A stretch of 64,000 bases of DNA. It comes from Streptomyces sp. NRRL WC-3618 (GTDB lineage: Bacteria > Actinomycetota > Actinomycetes > Streptomycetales > Streptomycetaceae). Position numbers and translations under genes: made by a program. The notes below the pieces were generated by a model that saw nothing but the letters and a program-made list of their open reading frames with translations, was not told the origin of the DNA and made no database searches. Location of the stretch: assembly GCF_001280005.1 (NCBI RefSeq), contig NZ_LGDW01000467.1:1-64000 (forward strand). The letters run 5' to 3'. Positions 1 to 9,772 of the stretch are shown piece after piece. Numbering within the stretch: the stretch's first letter is position 1; each line of letters begins with the position of its first letter.

Positions 1-577
1 CTCCACCGCCCCCTCCGCCGACCCCGCCGGCACCTTCGCCCTCATCGACGACCTCCTGGCCCACGTCCATCGCCGCCGCCCCACCGACGCCTTCGACGAA
101 CTGGCCCGCCACCGGCTCCTCGAACGGCGGGCGCTGCTCGAGCAGCACGCCGACCGGCGACCCCCACCGGGCGGCTCGGTGGGCTGGGTGCACGGGGACT
201 TCCACCCGTTCAACCTGCTCTACAAGGGGGACGTCCCGGCCGCGATCGTCGACTGGGACCGGCTCGGTGTGCGGCCCCGCGCCGAGGAGGCCGTACGCGC
301 CGCCGCGATCTTCTTCGTACGGCCCGCCGGCACACTCGACCTGCCCAAGGCACGGGCCTACGCGCGCGCGTACCGGCGTACGGCGGGGGCCACGCCCTCC
401 GAGCTGGCCGCCGCCGTGCACCGGGTGTGGTGGGAGCGTCTGAACGACTTCTGGATGCTCCGGTGGCACTACGAGCGGGGCGACACCCGCGCCGACTCCC
501 AGTTCCCGGCCGCCTCGGCGCTCGCGGTGTGGTGGACGCGGGAGTACGACGCGGTGTGCGAGGCGTTCGTGGCCTGA
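1..577 (+). CDS. Aminoglycoside phosphotransferase (APH)-family kinase, 5' truncated by window edge
   Basis: The reading frame is open from base 2, so this is the C-terminal 191 residues of a longer protein whose start lies outside the window. It holds the APH/choline kinase catalytic signature HGDFHPFN (Brenner H-x-D-x4-N) at about bases 191-214, then IVDWDRL, whose Asp binds the second magnesium. The family transfers phosphate from ATP to small-molecule hydroxyls; many members in Streptomyces have no known substrate. Nothing here identifies a drug target. The GTG at 179 is internal to the domain and is not the real start. Confidence 0.8.
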   Translation, partial: STAPSADPAGTFALIDDLLAHVHRRRPTDAFDELARHRLLERRALLEQHADRRPPPGGSVGWVHGDFHPFNLLYKGDVPAAIVDWDRLGVRPRAEEAVRAAAIFFVRPAGTLDLPKARAYARAYRRTAGATPSELAAAVHRVWWERLNDFWMLRWHYERGDTRADSQFPAASALAVWWTREYDAVCEAFVA

Positions 578-693
578 CGTCCGGCCGGAAACGGCACGCG
601 CGCGTGAAGCCCTGTTCGGGCCGCACGCGCGCGTGGAGGCTGCTTTTTGTCAACCGGCCGGCGGTTCGTTCACCCGGAGGGGCGGTCGGCCGG

Positions 694-2271
694 TCAGGGG
701 GTGGTGCCGCCACCCTCCGTCGTACCGCCGCCCACCACGCCGACGTCGCCCGACGGTTCCGGCGACGGCGTCGGCGGCTCCGCCGGCTCGGACACGGTTT
801 CCGAGGGCGCCGGGGTCGACTCCACGTCCGACGGTGTGCTCGACGGCTCGCTGGACGGGGTCGGGGTCGGGGTGTACGACGGTGTGTACGACGGCGTCCA
901 CTGGGAGCCCCCCGCCCCCGAGCCGGTGCCGTCGTCCGTGACGGTGCTCGACGGCTCCTCGGACTGCTCCTCGCTCGGTGTCGCCGTGGGGTCCTCGGTC
1001 TTCGCGGACTGGGTGACGGCCGGCGACTTCGTGGTGCCGGGGTGCTCGGGGGTGCCCTTGCCCTTCTGGAGGGCGAGGGCGACGCCCGCCGCGACCGCGA
1101 TCACGGCGAAGAACGCCAGTATCCACAGCTTGCCCCGGCCGCTTCCCCGGTTGCCGCGTCCCTCGAAGCCGCCGTCGTCACCGCCGCCGTACCCGCTGGG
1201 CAGGATCTGCTGGGGGATCTGGGTGGTGCCGGCGTGATCACCGGATTGGTTCATCACCGCGGTGCCCGCGAAGCCGCCCGAGGAGGTGTTCCGGCCGTCG
1301 GGCAGGTCGACGGGCCCGGTGTTCCAGGTGCCGGTGTGGCTGCCCTGGTCGTACAGCATCTGCAGGCCGTACTGGATCAGCCCGCGCATCTCCTCGGCCG
1401 TCTGGAAGCGGTCGTCCGGCTCCTTGGCGAGGGAACGCATGACGAGTCCGTCGAGTTCCGGCGGCGCGGCCTCCGCGACCTGGGACGGCGGCACCGGAAT
1501 GTCCTGGACGTGCTGGTAGACCACGGACAGCGGGGTCTCGCCGGTGAACGGGGGCCGCAGCGCGAGGAGTTCGTACAGCAGACAGCCGGTGGCGTACAGG
1601 TCGGAGCGGTGGTCGACGGCCTTGCCGAGGGCCTGCTCCGGGGAGAGGTACTGGGGCGTGCCCATGACCATGCCGGTTTGCGTCATCGTCGTCGACGCCC
1701 CGTGCAGCGCGCGGGCGATGCCGAAGTCCATCACCTTGACGGCGCCGCCGTGCGTGATGATCACGTTGGCCGGCTTGATGTCGCGGTGCACGATGCCGTG
1801 CTGGTGCGAATAGGCAAGCGCTTCCAGCACCCCGGAGACGATGATCAGGGCCTGCTCGGGCCCCGGCGCCTCGGCGTTGAGGAGGAGGTCGCGGATCGTG
1901 CGCCCCTCGACGATCTCCATCACGATGTACGGGACCGACTGGCCGCCGACGAAGTCCTCGCCGGAGTCGTACACGGCGACGATCGAGTGATGGTTGAGCC
2001 CGGCCACCGACTGGGCCTCGCGCGTGAAGCGGGCCTTGGAGATCGGGTCCTCGGCGAGGTCGGCGCGCAGCAGCTTGACCGCCACGGTCCGCCCGAGCCG
2101 CACGTCCTCGGCGGCGAACACCTCCGCCATGCCGCCCCGGCCAAGTCTGTGGGTGAGCCGGTAACGGCCGTCCCCGACCAGTCCGCCCTTACCCCACAAC
2201 TCAGGCGCGTCTGACATACCGCCGCCTGCCGCCTCGGGGTCGGACGGGCCCTGAGCGCGCTGCTGTGCCAT
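694..2271 (-). CDS. Membrane-anchored Ser/Thr protein kinase (Pkn2 family)
   Basis: A 525-residue Hanks-type kinase. The Gly-rich loop GRGGMAEV is at residues 44-51, the ATP-binding Lys at 66, HRDIKPAN at 162-169 with catalytic Asp164, and DFG at 182-184. The activation segment has a TTMTQT cluster like that of PknB. A single transmembrane helix at about 381-401 is followed by an extracellular tail of some 120 residues rich in Ser, Thr, Pro and Glu, with no PASTA repeat that I can see. The start at 2271 has GAGGA close upstream; an internal ATG (MSDAPEL) at 2217 is an alternative. It is divergent from a second kinase gene starting at 2623. The substrate is unknown. Confidence 0.93.
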   Translation of the reverse strand: MAQQRAQGPSDPEAAGGGMSDAPELWGKGGLVGDGRYRLTHRLGRGGMAEVFAAEDVRLGRTVAVKLLRADLAEDPISKARFTREAQSVAGLNHHSIVAVYDSGEDFVGGQSVPYIVMEIVEGRTIRDLLLNAEAPGPEQALIIVSGVLEALAYSHQHGIVHRDIKPANVIITHGGAVKVMDFGIARALHGASTTMTQTGMVMGTPQYLSPEQALGKAVDHRSDLYATGCLLYELLALRPPFTGETPLSVVYQHVQDIPVPPSQVAEAAPPELDGLVMRSLAKEPDDRFQTAEEMRGLIQYGLQMLYDQGSHTGTWNTGPVDLPDGRNTSSGGFAGTAVMNQSGDHAGTTQIPQQILPSGYGGGDDGGFEGRGNRGSGRGKLWILAFFAVIAVAAGVALALQKGKGTPEHPGTTKSPAVTQSAKTEDPTATPSEEQSEEPSSTVTDDGTGSGAGGSQWTPSYTPSYTPTPTPSSEPSSTPSDVESTPAPSETVSEPAEPPTPSPEPSGDVGVVGGGTTEGGGTTP

Positions 2272-2622
2272 CAGTCCTCGCCGTCGTTTCTGCCCGCGGT
2301 GCGCGCGGTGTTGTTACGGTCTCCGTCGGCCACGCTACAGCCTCCACGCAAGCCTCCGGTCCGGGAGGCGGTCCCGGAGGGGCTCCGGAAAGAACCCGGA
2401 TGCGGGTCCCGGGCGGACCGGCCATCAAACCGGTTGCGGGTACCGTCGTGCAAATTCCGCACCTGGTCCGCGCAGGCCCTGTAACGCTTACGCGACGCTT
2501 GGCTCCCGTACGGTCACGGAACGGGCACCGCGCTTGACGTGCCTGCGGCCTCCGGCAGACTTGGTCCGGAATCAGCCAATCGATCATGTGTGGCTGTGGA
2601 GAACCTCGGGGGACGCTGAGAC
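2272..2622. promoter_or_regulatory. Divergent intergenic region between two kinase genes
   Basis: This 351-base gap must hold the promoters for both kinases. A TTGACG hexamer near 2535 followed at about 16 bases by CAGACT is a weak sigma-70-like candidate for the rightward gene. I see no repeat or RNA structure that I can name. Confidence 0.35.
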
Positions 2623-4311
2623 ATGAGCCAGGACGGCGCACACGGCCGGTATTCGGGGCACGCGCTCGCCGGCGGGCGCTACCAGCTGCGCGACCTCCTC
2701 GGCGAGGGCGGCATGGCCTCGGTGCACCTCGCCTACGACTCGGTCCTGGACCGGCAGGTCGCGATCAAGACGCTGCACACCGAGCTGGGCCGCGAACAGG
2801 CGTTCCGCGAACGCTTCCGCCGTGAGGCCCAGGCGGTGGCCAAGCTCGCGCACACGAACATCGTCTCGGTCTTCGACACCGGCGAGGACGACGTGGCGGG
2901 GACGATGACCCCGTACATCGTCATGGAGTACGTGGAGGGGCAGCCGCTCGGCTCCGTTCTGGACGCGGACGTACGGCAGTTCGGGGCGATGCCCGCCGAC
3001 AAGGCGCTGAAGATCACCGCGGACGTGCTGGCGGCGCTGGAGATCAGCCACGAGATGGGCCTGGTCCACCGGGACATCAAGCCGGGCAACGTGATGACGA
3101 CCAAGCGTGGCGTCGTCAAGGTCATGGACTTCGGCATCGCCCGTGCCATGCAGTCGGGCGTCACGTCGATGACGCAGACCGGCATGGTCGTCGGCACCCC
3201 GCAGTACCTCTCCCCCGAGCAGGCGCTGGGCCGGGGCGTGGACGCCCGCTCCGACCTCTACTCGGTCGGCATCATGCTGTTCCAGCTGGTCACCGGGCGA
3301 CTGCCGTTCAACGCCGACTCGGCGCTCGCGATCGCGTACGCGCACGTCCAGGAGGAGCCGGTCGCCCCCTCCTCGGTCAACCGCGCGCTGCCCCAGGCGG
3401 TGGACGCGCTGGTCGCCCGCGCGCTGAAGAAGAACCCGAACGAGCGTTTCCCGAGCGCCGTCGCCATGCGCGACGAGTGCCTGCGGGTGGCCGCCTCTCT
3501 CCAGCCGGCCGCCCCGAACATCGTCCCGGGCGCCCCGGCGGCGAGCGGCACGGGCGTGGCCTCAGCGGTGTTCCCGCCGGTCGACCAGGCGACCGGGCCG
3601 ACGCCTGGCCCCGTACAGACCCCGTATCAGCCGACCCCGCACCCGCAGCACGCGAATCCGTACGCCGCCACCCCGCCCCCGGCGTACACGCCCGCGGCGC
3701 ACACGCCCCCGCAGACCCCGGCTCCGGCGTACGGCTATCCGCAGCAGGCCTCGTACCAGACGCCCGGCGCGTACGCCCCGCAGCACACGCCCCCGCCCGC
3801 CTCCGGAGGGGGACGGAAGAGCAACACCCCGGTGATCGTGGGCTCGATCGTCGTCTCGCTCGTCGCCGTCGGCGGGCTGCTCCTCGCGCTGGACCTTGGC
3901 GGGAACGACAGCGCCAACGGTGGCGGGACCGGCGGCAGCACCCCGCGCGCCTCGGCCCCGCAGACGCCGGAGTCAGGATCCGGATCAGGCTCGGGATCCG
4001 GATCGGGATCGGCCTCGGGGTACAAGGGGCCGGACCTGGACAAGAAGATCGACGCGGAGGAGTGCTCGGAGGCGCCGGAGTCGTACACCGACCCGGACAA
4101 GATCCGGGTGCCCGACTTCCGCTACAAGAACCTGGCCTCGGTCAAGTTGTGTTTCCAGGCGGCCGGCTGGCGGATGAAGGTCACGCGGGTTCCCGACAAC
4201 ACGTACGGCAAGGACACGGTCATGGACCAGTTCCCCTCCGCGGACGCGGACGCCGATCCGACGGACATGCCGGTGATCGAACTGAACGTGTCGACGGGCT
4301 ATCCGTCCTGA
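2623..4311 (+). CDS. Membrane Ser/Thr protein kinase with one extracellular PASTA-like domain
   Basis: A 562-residue Hanks-type kinase: GEGGMASV loop at residues 27-34, ATP-binding Lys49, HRDIKPGN with Asp150, DFG at 168-170, and activation loop SMTQTGMVVGTPQYLSPEQ. A proline-rich linker (about 285-390) precedes one transmembrane helix (about 395-415), a Ser-Gly repeat spacer (GSGSGSGSGS) and a C-terminal domain of about 70 residues (VPDFRYKN, then QFPSADADADPTDMPVIELNVS). That domain has the PASTA fold pattern of a VP start and a late x-V-x-L strand. A single PASTA-like unit contrasts with the four in PknB at 46324. It follows the divergent kinase promoter region and ends at a strong bidirectional terminator. 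Confidence 0.93.
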   Translation: MSQDGAHGRYSGHALAGGRYQLRDLLGEGGMASVHLAYDSVLDRQVAIKTLHTELGREQAFRERFRREAQAVAKLAHTNIVSVFDTGEDDVAGTMTPYIVMEYVEGQPLGSVLDADVRQFGAMPADKALKITADVLAALEISHEMGLVHRDIKPGNVMTTKRGVVKVMDFGIARAMQSGVTSMTQTGMVVGTPQYLSPEQALGRGVDARSDLYSVGIMLFQLVTGRLPFNADSALAIAYAHVQEEPVAPSSVNRALPQAVDALVARALKKNPNERFPSAVAMRDECLRVAASLQPAAPNIVPGAPAASGTGVASAVFPPVDQATGPTPGPVQTPYQPTPHPQHANPYAATPPPAYTPAAHTPPQTPAPAYGYPQQASYQTPGAYAPQHTPPPASGGGRKSNTPVIVGSIVVSLVAVGGLLLALDLGGNDSANGGGTGGSTPRASAPQTPESGSGSGSGSGSGSASGYKGPDLDKKIDAEECSEAPESYTDPDKIRVPDFRYKNLASVKLCFQAAGWRMKVTRVPDNTYGKDTVMDQFPSADADADPTDMPVIELNVSTGYPS

Positions 4312-4325
4312 GCGGACGGTCGTTC

Positions 4326-4375
4326 ATGGAGTGGGGCCCGGCAGCCGGTCGGTCGGCGGCCGGGCCCCACTCCAT
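4326..4375. terminator. Bidirectional terminator hairpin
   Basis: A perfect 17-base inverted repeat (ATGGAGTGGGGCCCGGC and its complement) with a 16-base spacer sits between the convergent kinase gene ending at 4311 and the bpa-like gene ending at 4396. It can serve both strands. No long T-run follows, as is common in Streptomyces. Confidence 0.75.
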
Positions 4376-4395
4376 GAGATCTGGGGGGCTGGAGG

Positions 4396-4938
4396 CTAGA
4401 GGTACGGGCCGCCCGTGCGTCCACCCGTCCGCAGGTCCTCGTCGCCCTCGTGGCCGCCGACTCCCGGCGGCAGTGCGCGGCGCATCTGCTCCAGCTGGGC
4501 CCGCGCGGCCATCTGCTGGGCGAACAGGGCGGTCTGGATCCCGTGGAAGAGGCCTTCCAGCCAGCCCACCAGCTGGGCCTGCGCGATCCGCAGTTCGGCG
4601 TCGCTGGGAATCGCCTCGTCCGTGAACGGCAGCGACAGGCGCTCCAGCTCGTCGACGAGCTCCGGCGCCAGACCGTCCTCCAGCTCCTTCACCGAGCTGG
4701 CGTGGATCTCCTTGAGCCGGACCCGGCTCGCCTCGTCGAGAGGGGCCGCGCGCACCTCCTCGAGCAGCTGCTTGATCATGCTGCCGATCCTCATGACCTT
4801 GGCGGGCTGCTCCACCATGTCCGTCACCGGGATCTCTCGGGAGTCGTCGTCACCGCCACCACCAAGAGCCATCCCGTCCTGGCCAACGACCAGGATCTGG
4901 GGGTTCTCCGGCGACCTTTCGTTCCTCGGCATCTCCAT
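4396..4938 (-). CDS. bpa: Bacterial proteasome activator (Bpa/PafE family)
   Basis: A 180-residue acidic protein that fits the actinobacterial Bpa/PafE (DUF2587) family: a helical core around VMRIGSMIKQLLEEVRAAPL, EIHASSVKELEDGLAPELVDEL and LVGWLEGLFHGIQTALFAQQM, then a flexible tail ending in GGPYL. In Mycobacterium tuberculosis the C-terminal GQYL motif docks into the 20S proteasome alpha-ring and opens its gate without ATP; here the last four residues are GPYL. The start at 4938 is chosen because the family begins at this point; an ATG two codons later is possible. It overlaps no other real gene and runs convergent to the upstream kinase. Confidence 0.85.
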   Translation of the reverse strand: MEMPRNERSPENPQILVVGQDGMALGGGGDDDSREIPVTDMVEQPAKVMRIGSMIKQLLEEVRAAPLDEASRVRLKEIHASSVKELEDGLAPELVDELERLSLPFTDEAIPSDAELRIAQAQLVGWLEGLFHGIQTALFAQQMAARAQLEQMRRALPPGVGGHEGDEDLRTGGRTGGPYL

Positions 4939-5100
4939 GCGTCCATTCTCTCGTACCTGGCCGCGGCCGCGGCCGGTGGGTCCGGGCCGGCACTCCGTCC
5001 GAAATGCCAGACGGGCAGGTGCGTGTGAGGCTGGTTGCGTCGAACCCCGGTGACGGGGTGACCCGCGACCGGCGACTCCGCAGCGGGAGGTGTCACCGAC

Positions 5101-5529
5101 ATGACTCCATGGCTCCGCGTCCTGCGTACCTGCGCCACCCTGCTGGCCCTGGCAGCCCCCACGATCGCCGCTTCCCCTCACGGCGCGACACCGCCGTACG
5201 GCGGTGTCGCGCACGGCGTACGGCCCGCCCCCGACGCCTCCCGGGCCGGCAGCCTGGCGGGCGAGGGGCGGGAGCGTCCCGGGCGGCGGGAGTCCGCGCC
5301 GCCCGACGACGCGGCGGACGAGGGGGACGAGGCGGCCGTCCCCGCCCCCGTCCCCGTGCCCACGTCCGTCCCGGATGAGCCGGACGAGCCGGAAGACACC
5401 ACCGGCCTGCCCGGCGCGGTCTCCGCACCGGTGCTGCGGATACTGCCGCTCGGCAGCGGACTGGTCCTGATCGGCCTCGGCCTGGGCCTCGCCCGCCTGG
5501 CGCTGCGGATGCGCGTACGGAGGACATGA
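5101..5529 (+). CDS. Small secreted/membrane protein of unknown function
   Basis: A 142-residue protein with an N-terminal signal-like segment (MTPWLRVLRTCATLLALAAP), a Pro/Glu/Asp-rich middle and one C-terminal transmembrane helix (LPLGSGLVLIGLGLGLARLAL) followed by a short Arg-rich cytoplasmic end. That layout suggests an exported, membrane-anchored linker protein. The start has GGGAGG about 8 bases upstream. No catalytic motif is visible. Similar small proteins occur at this place in other Streptomyces, but I know of no assigned function. Confidence 0.7.
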   Translation: MTPWLRVLRTCATLLALAAPTIAASPHGATPPYGGVAHGVRPAPDASRAGSLAGEGRERPGRRESAPPDDAADEGDEAAVPAPVPVPTSVPDEPDEPEDTTGLPGAVSAPVLRILPLGSGLVLIGLGLGLARLALRMRVRRT

Positions 5530-5567
5530 CCCGGGACACGTACGGAGGCGTGACCTGGGACGTTCCG

Positions 5568-6548
5568 CTACGGGACGACCAGCAGCACCTTCCCCACGTG
5601 CCCGCTCTCCTCCACGAGCCGGTGGGCCGCCGCGGCGTCGCTCATCGGGAACTCGCGGTCGACGACCGGCCGGACCTGACCGGCCTCGAGCAGCGGCCAG
5701 ACGTGCTCGCGTACGGCGGCCACGATCGCCGCCTTCTCGGCCGGCGGGCGGGTGCGCAGCGAGGTCGCGCTGATCGCGGCCCGCTTGAAGAGGAGCGTGC
5801 CGATGTTCAGTTCGGCCTTGACGCCGCCCTGCATACCGATGATCGCGAGCCGTCCGTTGACGGCGAGGGCACGGACGTTGCGGTCCAGGTACTTGGCGCC
5901 CATGTTGTCGAGGATGACGTCGGCGCCGCTGCCGCCGGTGGCCCCCGCGAGCTCCTCGACGAAGTCCTGCTCGCGGTAGTTGATGAGGATGTCGGCGCCC
6001 AGCTCGGCGCACTGGTCGAGCTTCTCCTTCGTCCCCGCCGTCACGGCGACCCTGGCCCCGACCGCCTTGGCGAGCTGGATGGCCATGGTGCCGATGCCGC
6101 TGGAGCCGCCGTGCACGAGAAGGGTCTCGCCAGGGCGGAGTTGGGAGATCATGAAGACGTTCGACCAGACCGTACAGGCCACCTCGGGCAGCGCCGCCGC
6201 GCGCTTCAGGTCGATGCCCTCGGGCACGGGCAGCAGCTGCCCGACCGGGACGGCCACCTTCTGCGCGTAACCGCCGCCCGAGAGCAGCGCGCACACCTCG
6301 TCGCCGACGGACCAGCCGGAGACTCCGGGCCCGATCTCGGCGATCCGGCCGGAGCACTCCAGTCCGGGGTACGGGGAGGCACCGGTGGGTGGGTTGTAGA
6401 AGCCCTGGCGTTGCAGCAGGTCGGCACGGTTGACGGCGCCGGCCACCACCTCGACCAGCACCTCGCCCTCGCCGGGCACGGGATCGGGGACCTCGGCCCA
6501 CACCAGCGCCTCGGGCCCTCCGGGTTCAGGAATCGTGATCGCAAGCAT
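5568..6548 (-). CDS. NAD(P)H-quinone oxidoreductase (zinc-independent MDR family)
   Basis: A 326-residue medium-chain dehydrogenase/reductase of the quinone oxidoreductase/PIG3 type: N-terminal GroES-like domain ([34 protein letters not shown]), then a Rossmann domain with [24 protein letters not shown]. The structural- and catalytic-zinc Cys ligands of alcohol dehydrogenases are absent, as expected for this branch. It would reduce quinones or enones with NADPH in the cytoplasm. It is a stand-alone gene, convergent with 5101-5529 and divergent from the ABC exporter. Confidence 0.92.
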   Translation of the reverse strand: MLAITIPEPGGPEALVWAEVPDPVPGEGEVLVEVVAGAVNRADLLQRQGFYNPPTGASPYPGLECSGRIAEIGPGVSGWSVGDEVCALLSGGGYAQKVAVPVGQLLPVPEGIDLKRAAALPEVACTVWSNVFMISQLRPGETLLVHGGSSGIGTMAIQLAKAVGARVAVTAGTKEKLDQCAELGADILINYREQDFVEELAGATGGSGADVILDNMGAKYLDRNVRALAVNGRLAIIGMQGGVKAELNIGTLLFKRAAISATSLRTRPPAEKAAIVAAVREHVWPLLEAGQVRPVVDREFPMSDAAAAHRLVEESGHVGKVLLVVP

Positions 6549-6711
6549 GAGGGGACGCTACTCCTCGCCCCGGCGATATTGGGGTGCGCTTCCGGTCCGG
6601 CGGAGAGACCGTGGACGGACGTGCGGTCGCGCGAGCGATGAGTTTGCGGCCGGCCGACGGTCTCCCTCTGTGTCACCCCGTATACGCAAGGACTCCGGAA
6701 GGACCCGAGAC

Positions 6712-7755
6712 ATGAGCCCACAGGCAGCAGCCAGGGCGGGCCGGGCGGCCGAGGTGCCCGATCTCGCGATCGAGACCGCGGGGCTGGTGAAGACGTTCGG
6801 TGAGACCCGGGCCGTCGACGGCGTCGACCTCGCCGTGCCCACCGGCACGGTCTACGGGGTCCTCGGGCCGAACGGCGCCGGCAAGACGACCACCGTGAAG
6901 ATGCTGGCCACCCTGCTCAGGCCGGACGGCGGCGAGGCACATGTCTTCGGCCACGACGTGGTGCGAGACGCCGACGCGGTACGCGGCAGGGTGAGCCTCA
7001 CCGGCCAGTACGCGTCCGTGGACGAGGACCTCACCGGCACCGAGAACCTGGTGCTGCTCGGCAGGCTCCTCGGCCACCACAAGCGGACCTCCCGCGAGCG
7101 CGCCGCCCAGCTCCTGGAGGCCTTCGGTCTCACGGACGCGGCGGCGAAGCAGGTCAAGCACTACTCGGGCGGTATGCGGCGGCGGATCGACATCGCCGCG
7201 TCCATCCTCAACACACCCGACCTGCTCTTTCTCGACGAACCGACCACCGGTCTCGACCCGCGCAGCCGCAACCAGGTGTGGGACATCGTGCGCGCGGTGG
7301 TCGCCCAGGGCACGACGGTACTGCTGACCACGCAGTATCTGGACGAGGCCGACCAGCTGGCGTCACGGATCGCCGTCATCGACAGGGGCAAGGTGATCGC
7401 CGAGGGCACCAAGGGCGAGCTGAAGGCGTCCGTCGGCGCCGGGTCCGTCCATCTGCGGCTGCGCGATCCGTCCCAGCGGCCACAGGCGGAGGAGGTGCTG
7501 CGGCGGACCCTCGACGCGTCCGTCAAGCGCGAACCCGATCCGGTGGCCCTGACGGCCCGCGTCGGTACGTCGGTCGGTGACACCGCTGCCGAACAGGCGG
7601 CCCGCGCCCTCGCCGAACTCGCCCGTCTCGGCATCACCGTCGACAACTTCTCCCTGGGACAGCCCAGCCTCGACGAGGTCTTCCTCGCCCTCACCGGACA
7701 CGACACCCAAGCCGACTCCAGGGCCGGCTCCATCGAAGGCGAGGCGGCGGCATGA
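6712..7755 (+). CDS. ABC transporter ATP-binding protein, daunorubicin-resistance (DrrA) type
   Basis: A 347-residue nucleotide-binding subunit. Walker [11 protein letters not shown]-loop [14 protein letters not shown], signature YSGGMRRR and Walker [14 protein letters not shown] are all present, plus the C-terminal extension typical of DrrA proteins. The real start is the ATG at 6712 behind GGAAGGA; the open frame runs further upstream without a ribosome site. It overlaps the permease gene by 4 bases (ATGA), so the two are translationally coupled and form one drug or lipid exporter. The substrate cannot be inferred. Confidence 0.95.
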   Translation: MSPQAAARAGRAAEVPDLAIETAGLVKTFGETRAVDGVDLAVPTGTVYGVLGPNGAGKTTTVKMLATLLRPDGGEAHVFGHDVVRDADAVRGRVSLTGQYASVDEDLTGTENLVLLGRLLGHHKRTSRERAAQLLEAFGLTDAAAKQVKHYSGGMRRRIDIAASILNTPDLLFLDEPTTGLDPRSRNQVWDIVRAVVAQGTTVLLTTQYLDEADQLASRIAVIDRGKVIAEGTKGELKASVGAGSVHLRLRDPSQRPQAEEVLRRTLDASVKREPDPVALTARVGTSVGDTAAEQAARALAELARLGITVDNFSLGQPSLDEVFLALTGHDTQADSRAGSIEGEAAA

Positions 7756-8600
7756 GCACCGCGACCACCACCGAGAACAGGGAACTCGCCCCTGTCAGCA
7801 CCGAGTCGCTCACCGCGCTGCTCGTCACCAAGGACCGGCCGCCGCGCCCCAGCGCGCTCTCGGCGTCCCTCACCTTCGGCTGGCGCGCGATCCTCAAGAT
7901 CAAGCACGTCCCCGAACAGCTCTTCGACGTCACCGCGTTCCCGATCATGATGGTCCTGATGTACACGTACCTGTTCGGGGGCGCGCTGGCCGGCTCCCCG
8001 CGCGAGTACATCCAGTTCCTGCTGCCGGGCATCCTGGTGATGTCGGTCGTGATGATCACGATGTACACGGGCGTCTCGGTCAACACGGACATCGAGAAGG
8101 GCGTCTTCGACCGCTTCCGTACGCTGCCGATCTGGCGGCCGGCGGTGATGGTCGGCTATCTCCTCGGTGACGCCCTGCGGTACACCATGGCGTCCGTGGT
8201 GATGCTGACGGTCGGCGTGATCCTGGGCTACCGCCCCGACGGCGGAGTGGTGGGCGTGGCCGCCGGCATCGCCCTGCTCCTCGTCTTCTCCTTCGCCTTC
8301 TCGTGGATCTGGACGATGTTCGGGCTACTGCTGCGCACGGAGAAGTCGGTGATGGGCGTCAGCATGATGGTGATCTTCCCGCTGACCTTCCTGTCGAATG
8401 TCTTCGTCGACCCGAGCACCATGCCCGGCTGGCTCCAGGCCTTCGTCAACAACAGCCCGATCACCCATGTGTCCTCGGCGGTACGGGAGCTGATGGCCGG
8501 CGAGTGGCCGGCCGCCGAGATCGCCTGGTCGCTGGGGTGGGCGGGCCTGCTGGTGCTGGTCTTCGGACCGGTCACGATGCGGCTCTACAACCGCAAGTAA
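7752..8600 (+). CDS. ABC-2 type permease, DrrB family
   Basis: A 282-residue membrane subunit with about six transmembrane helices, including [46 protein letters not shown] and a final [18 protein letters not shown]. The first cytoplasmic stretch and the motif [25 protein letters not shown] are hallmarks of the DrrB/NodJ-type ABC-2 family. It is coupled by a 4-base overlap to the ATPase at 6712-7755 and should form a 2+2 exporter with it. Confidence 0.94.
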   Translation: MSTATTTENRELAPVSTESLTALLVTKDRPPRPSALSASLTFGWRAILKIKHVPEQLFDVTAFPIMMVLMYTYLFGGALAGSPREYIQFLLPGILVMSVVMITMYTGVSVNTDIEKGVFDRFRTLPIWRPAVMVGYLLGDALRYTMASVVMLTVGVILGYRPDGGVVGVAAGIALLLVFSFAFSWIWTMFGLLLRTEKSVMGVSMMVIFPLTFLSNVFVDPSTMPGWLQAFVNNSPITHVSSAVRELMAGEWPAAEIAWSLGWAGLLVLVFGPVTMRLYNRK

Positions 8601-8626
8601 CCAGGCGGCAAGGGATCAGCGGGGCA

Positions 8627-9733
8627 TCAGTTGTCGCGGATCGGACGGACGTCGGGCGCCACCTGCGCGCCCGGCGTCGCCCGCACGATGGTGATGAGCC
8701 GGTCCGCCACCTGAAGCTCCCCGATCGACGGATCGTCGTACCCCAGCACCCGATGCCCGCGTACGACGCTCACCACCAGGTCGTCCGTCTCCCGCGGCCC
8801 CTTGCCCACCTCGGCCTTTATGACCGGCCGTTCGATGATGTCGAGCCCGCTGCCCTGCTGGATGAGGTCCTCCATGACCATGCCGGCGGCGGGACTGAGC
8901 ACCGACAGCCCGAGCAGCCGCCCGGCCGCGCTCGCACTCGTGATGACGGCATCGGCACCGGACTGCTTGAGCAGCGGCGCGTTCTCCTCCTCGCGCACGG
9001 CGACCACGATCTTCGCCGTGCGGTTGAGCTGCCGGGCCGTCAAGGTGACGAGGACGGCCGTGTCGTCGCGCTGGGTGGCGATGATGATCTGCCGCGCCCT
9101 CGGCAGCTCGGCCTGCAGCAGTACGTCACTGCGCGTGGCGTCGCCGATCACTCCGGCGTATCCCTCGGCGGTGGCGGCGTCCACGGCCTTGGAACTGGGG
9201 TCGACGACCACGACCTGTTCCTTCTTCAGGCCGGTGACACAGACGGTCTGTACGGCCGACCGTCCCTTGGTCCCGAACCCGATGACAACGGTGTGCTCTC
9301 GCAAGGCCGCCCTCCAGCGGTTCTGGCGCCACTCCTCCCGGGTGCGTTCCGTGAGGACTTCGAGAGTCGTGCCGACCAGGATGATCAGGAAGAGCACGCG
9401 CAGCGGTGTGATGACGAAGATGTTGGTGAACCGGGCGGCGTCACTGACGGGCGCGATGTCGCCGTATCCGGTGGTGGAGAGGGTGACGGTGGCGTAGTAG
9501 AAGGCGTCGAGGAGGCTGACGGAATCGTCGGCGTTGTCGTGGTAGCCGTCGTGGTCGGCGTAGACGATGAGCGCGGTTGCGACCAGCACCAGCAGGGCCA
9601 TGGCGACGCGCTTGACGACCTGCCGGATCGGCCGTTCCACCACGGTCCGGGGAAGTTTCACCCGATGGGTCACCAGATGCTCGTCCGCCTGGCGGGCTAT
9701 GGCGTCATGGCCCGGCAGTTTCACGTGAAACAT
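8627..9733 (-). CDS. Potassium channel with RCK/TrkA-N and TrkA-C regulatory domains
   Basis: About 368 residues. Two transmembrane helices (MALLVLVATALIVYAD and FVITPLRVLFLIILVGTTLEVL) flank a pore loop with the K+ selectivity filter TTGYGD. An RCK domain follows, starting HTVVIGFGTKGRSAV (Rossmann glycine motif), then a TrkA-C-like domain. The fold is that of MthK-like ligand-gated channels. The ATG at 9733 lies inside a parS site, so the protein begins MFHVK. GGAGG directly abuts that ATG, so the GTG three codons later (spacing 9) may be the true start. Downstream it converges on the ABC permease gene. Confidence 0.93.
   Translation of the reverse strand: MFHVKLPGHDAIARQADEHLVTHRVKLPRTVVERPIRQVVKRVAMALLVLVATALIVYADHDGYHDNADDSVSLLDAFYYATVTLSTTGYGDIAPVSDAARFTNIFVITPLRVLFLIILVGTTLEVLTERTREEWRQNRWRAALREHTVVIGFGTKGRSAVQTVCVTGLKKEQVVVVDPSSKAVDAATAEGYAGVIGDATRSDVLLQAELPRARQIIIATQRDDTAVLVTLTARQLNRTAKIVVAVREEENAPLLKQSGADAVITSASAAGRLLGLSVLSPAAGMVMEDLIQQGSGLDIIERPVIKAEVGKGPRETDDLVVSVVRGHRVLGYDDPSIGELQVADRLITIVRATPGAQVAPDVRPIRDN
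9717..9732. other. parS site, 15/16 match, in the channel gene start
   Basis: AGTTTCACGTGAAACA differs from the parS consensus TGTTTCACGTGAAACA at one outer base. ParB binds and spreads from such sites to segregate the oriC region. It encodes the first codons of the channel gene. Confidence 0.85.
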
Positions 9734-9772
9734 CCTCCACTGCTGCGGCGGCGGGCGCCGTTGCGATCCGAA

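Noticed and set aside
427..2214. 595-codon plus-strand open frame across the first kinase gene
   Set aside because: It is the antisense shadow of the kinase at 694-2271; the Arg/Gly/Val-rich translation has no domain, and the kinase motifs settle the strand.
4396..6501. 701-codon minus-strand frame reaching from the bpa-like gene into the oxidoreductase region
   Set aside because: Only the last 180 codons look like protein; the upstream part is Arg-rich shadow of other genes. The bpa start at 4938 is supported by family length.
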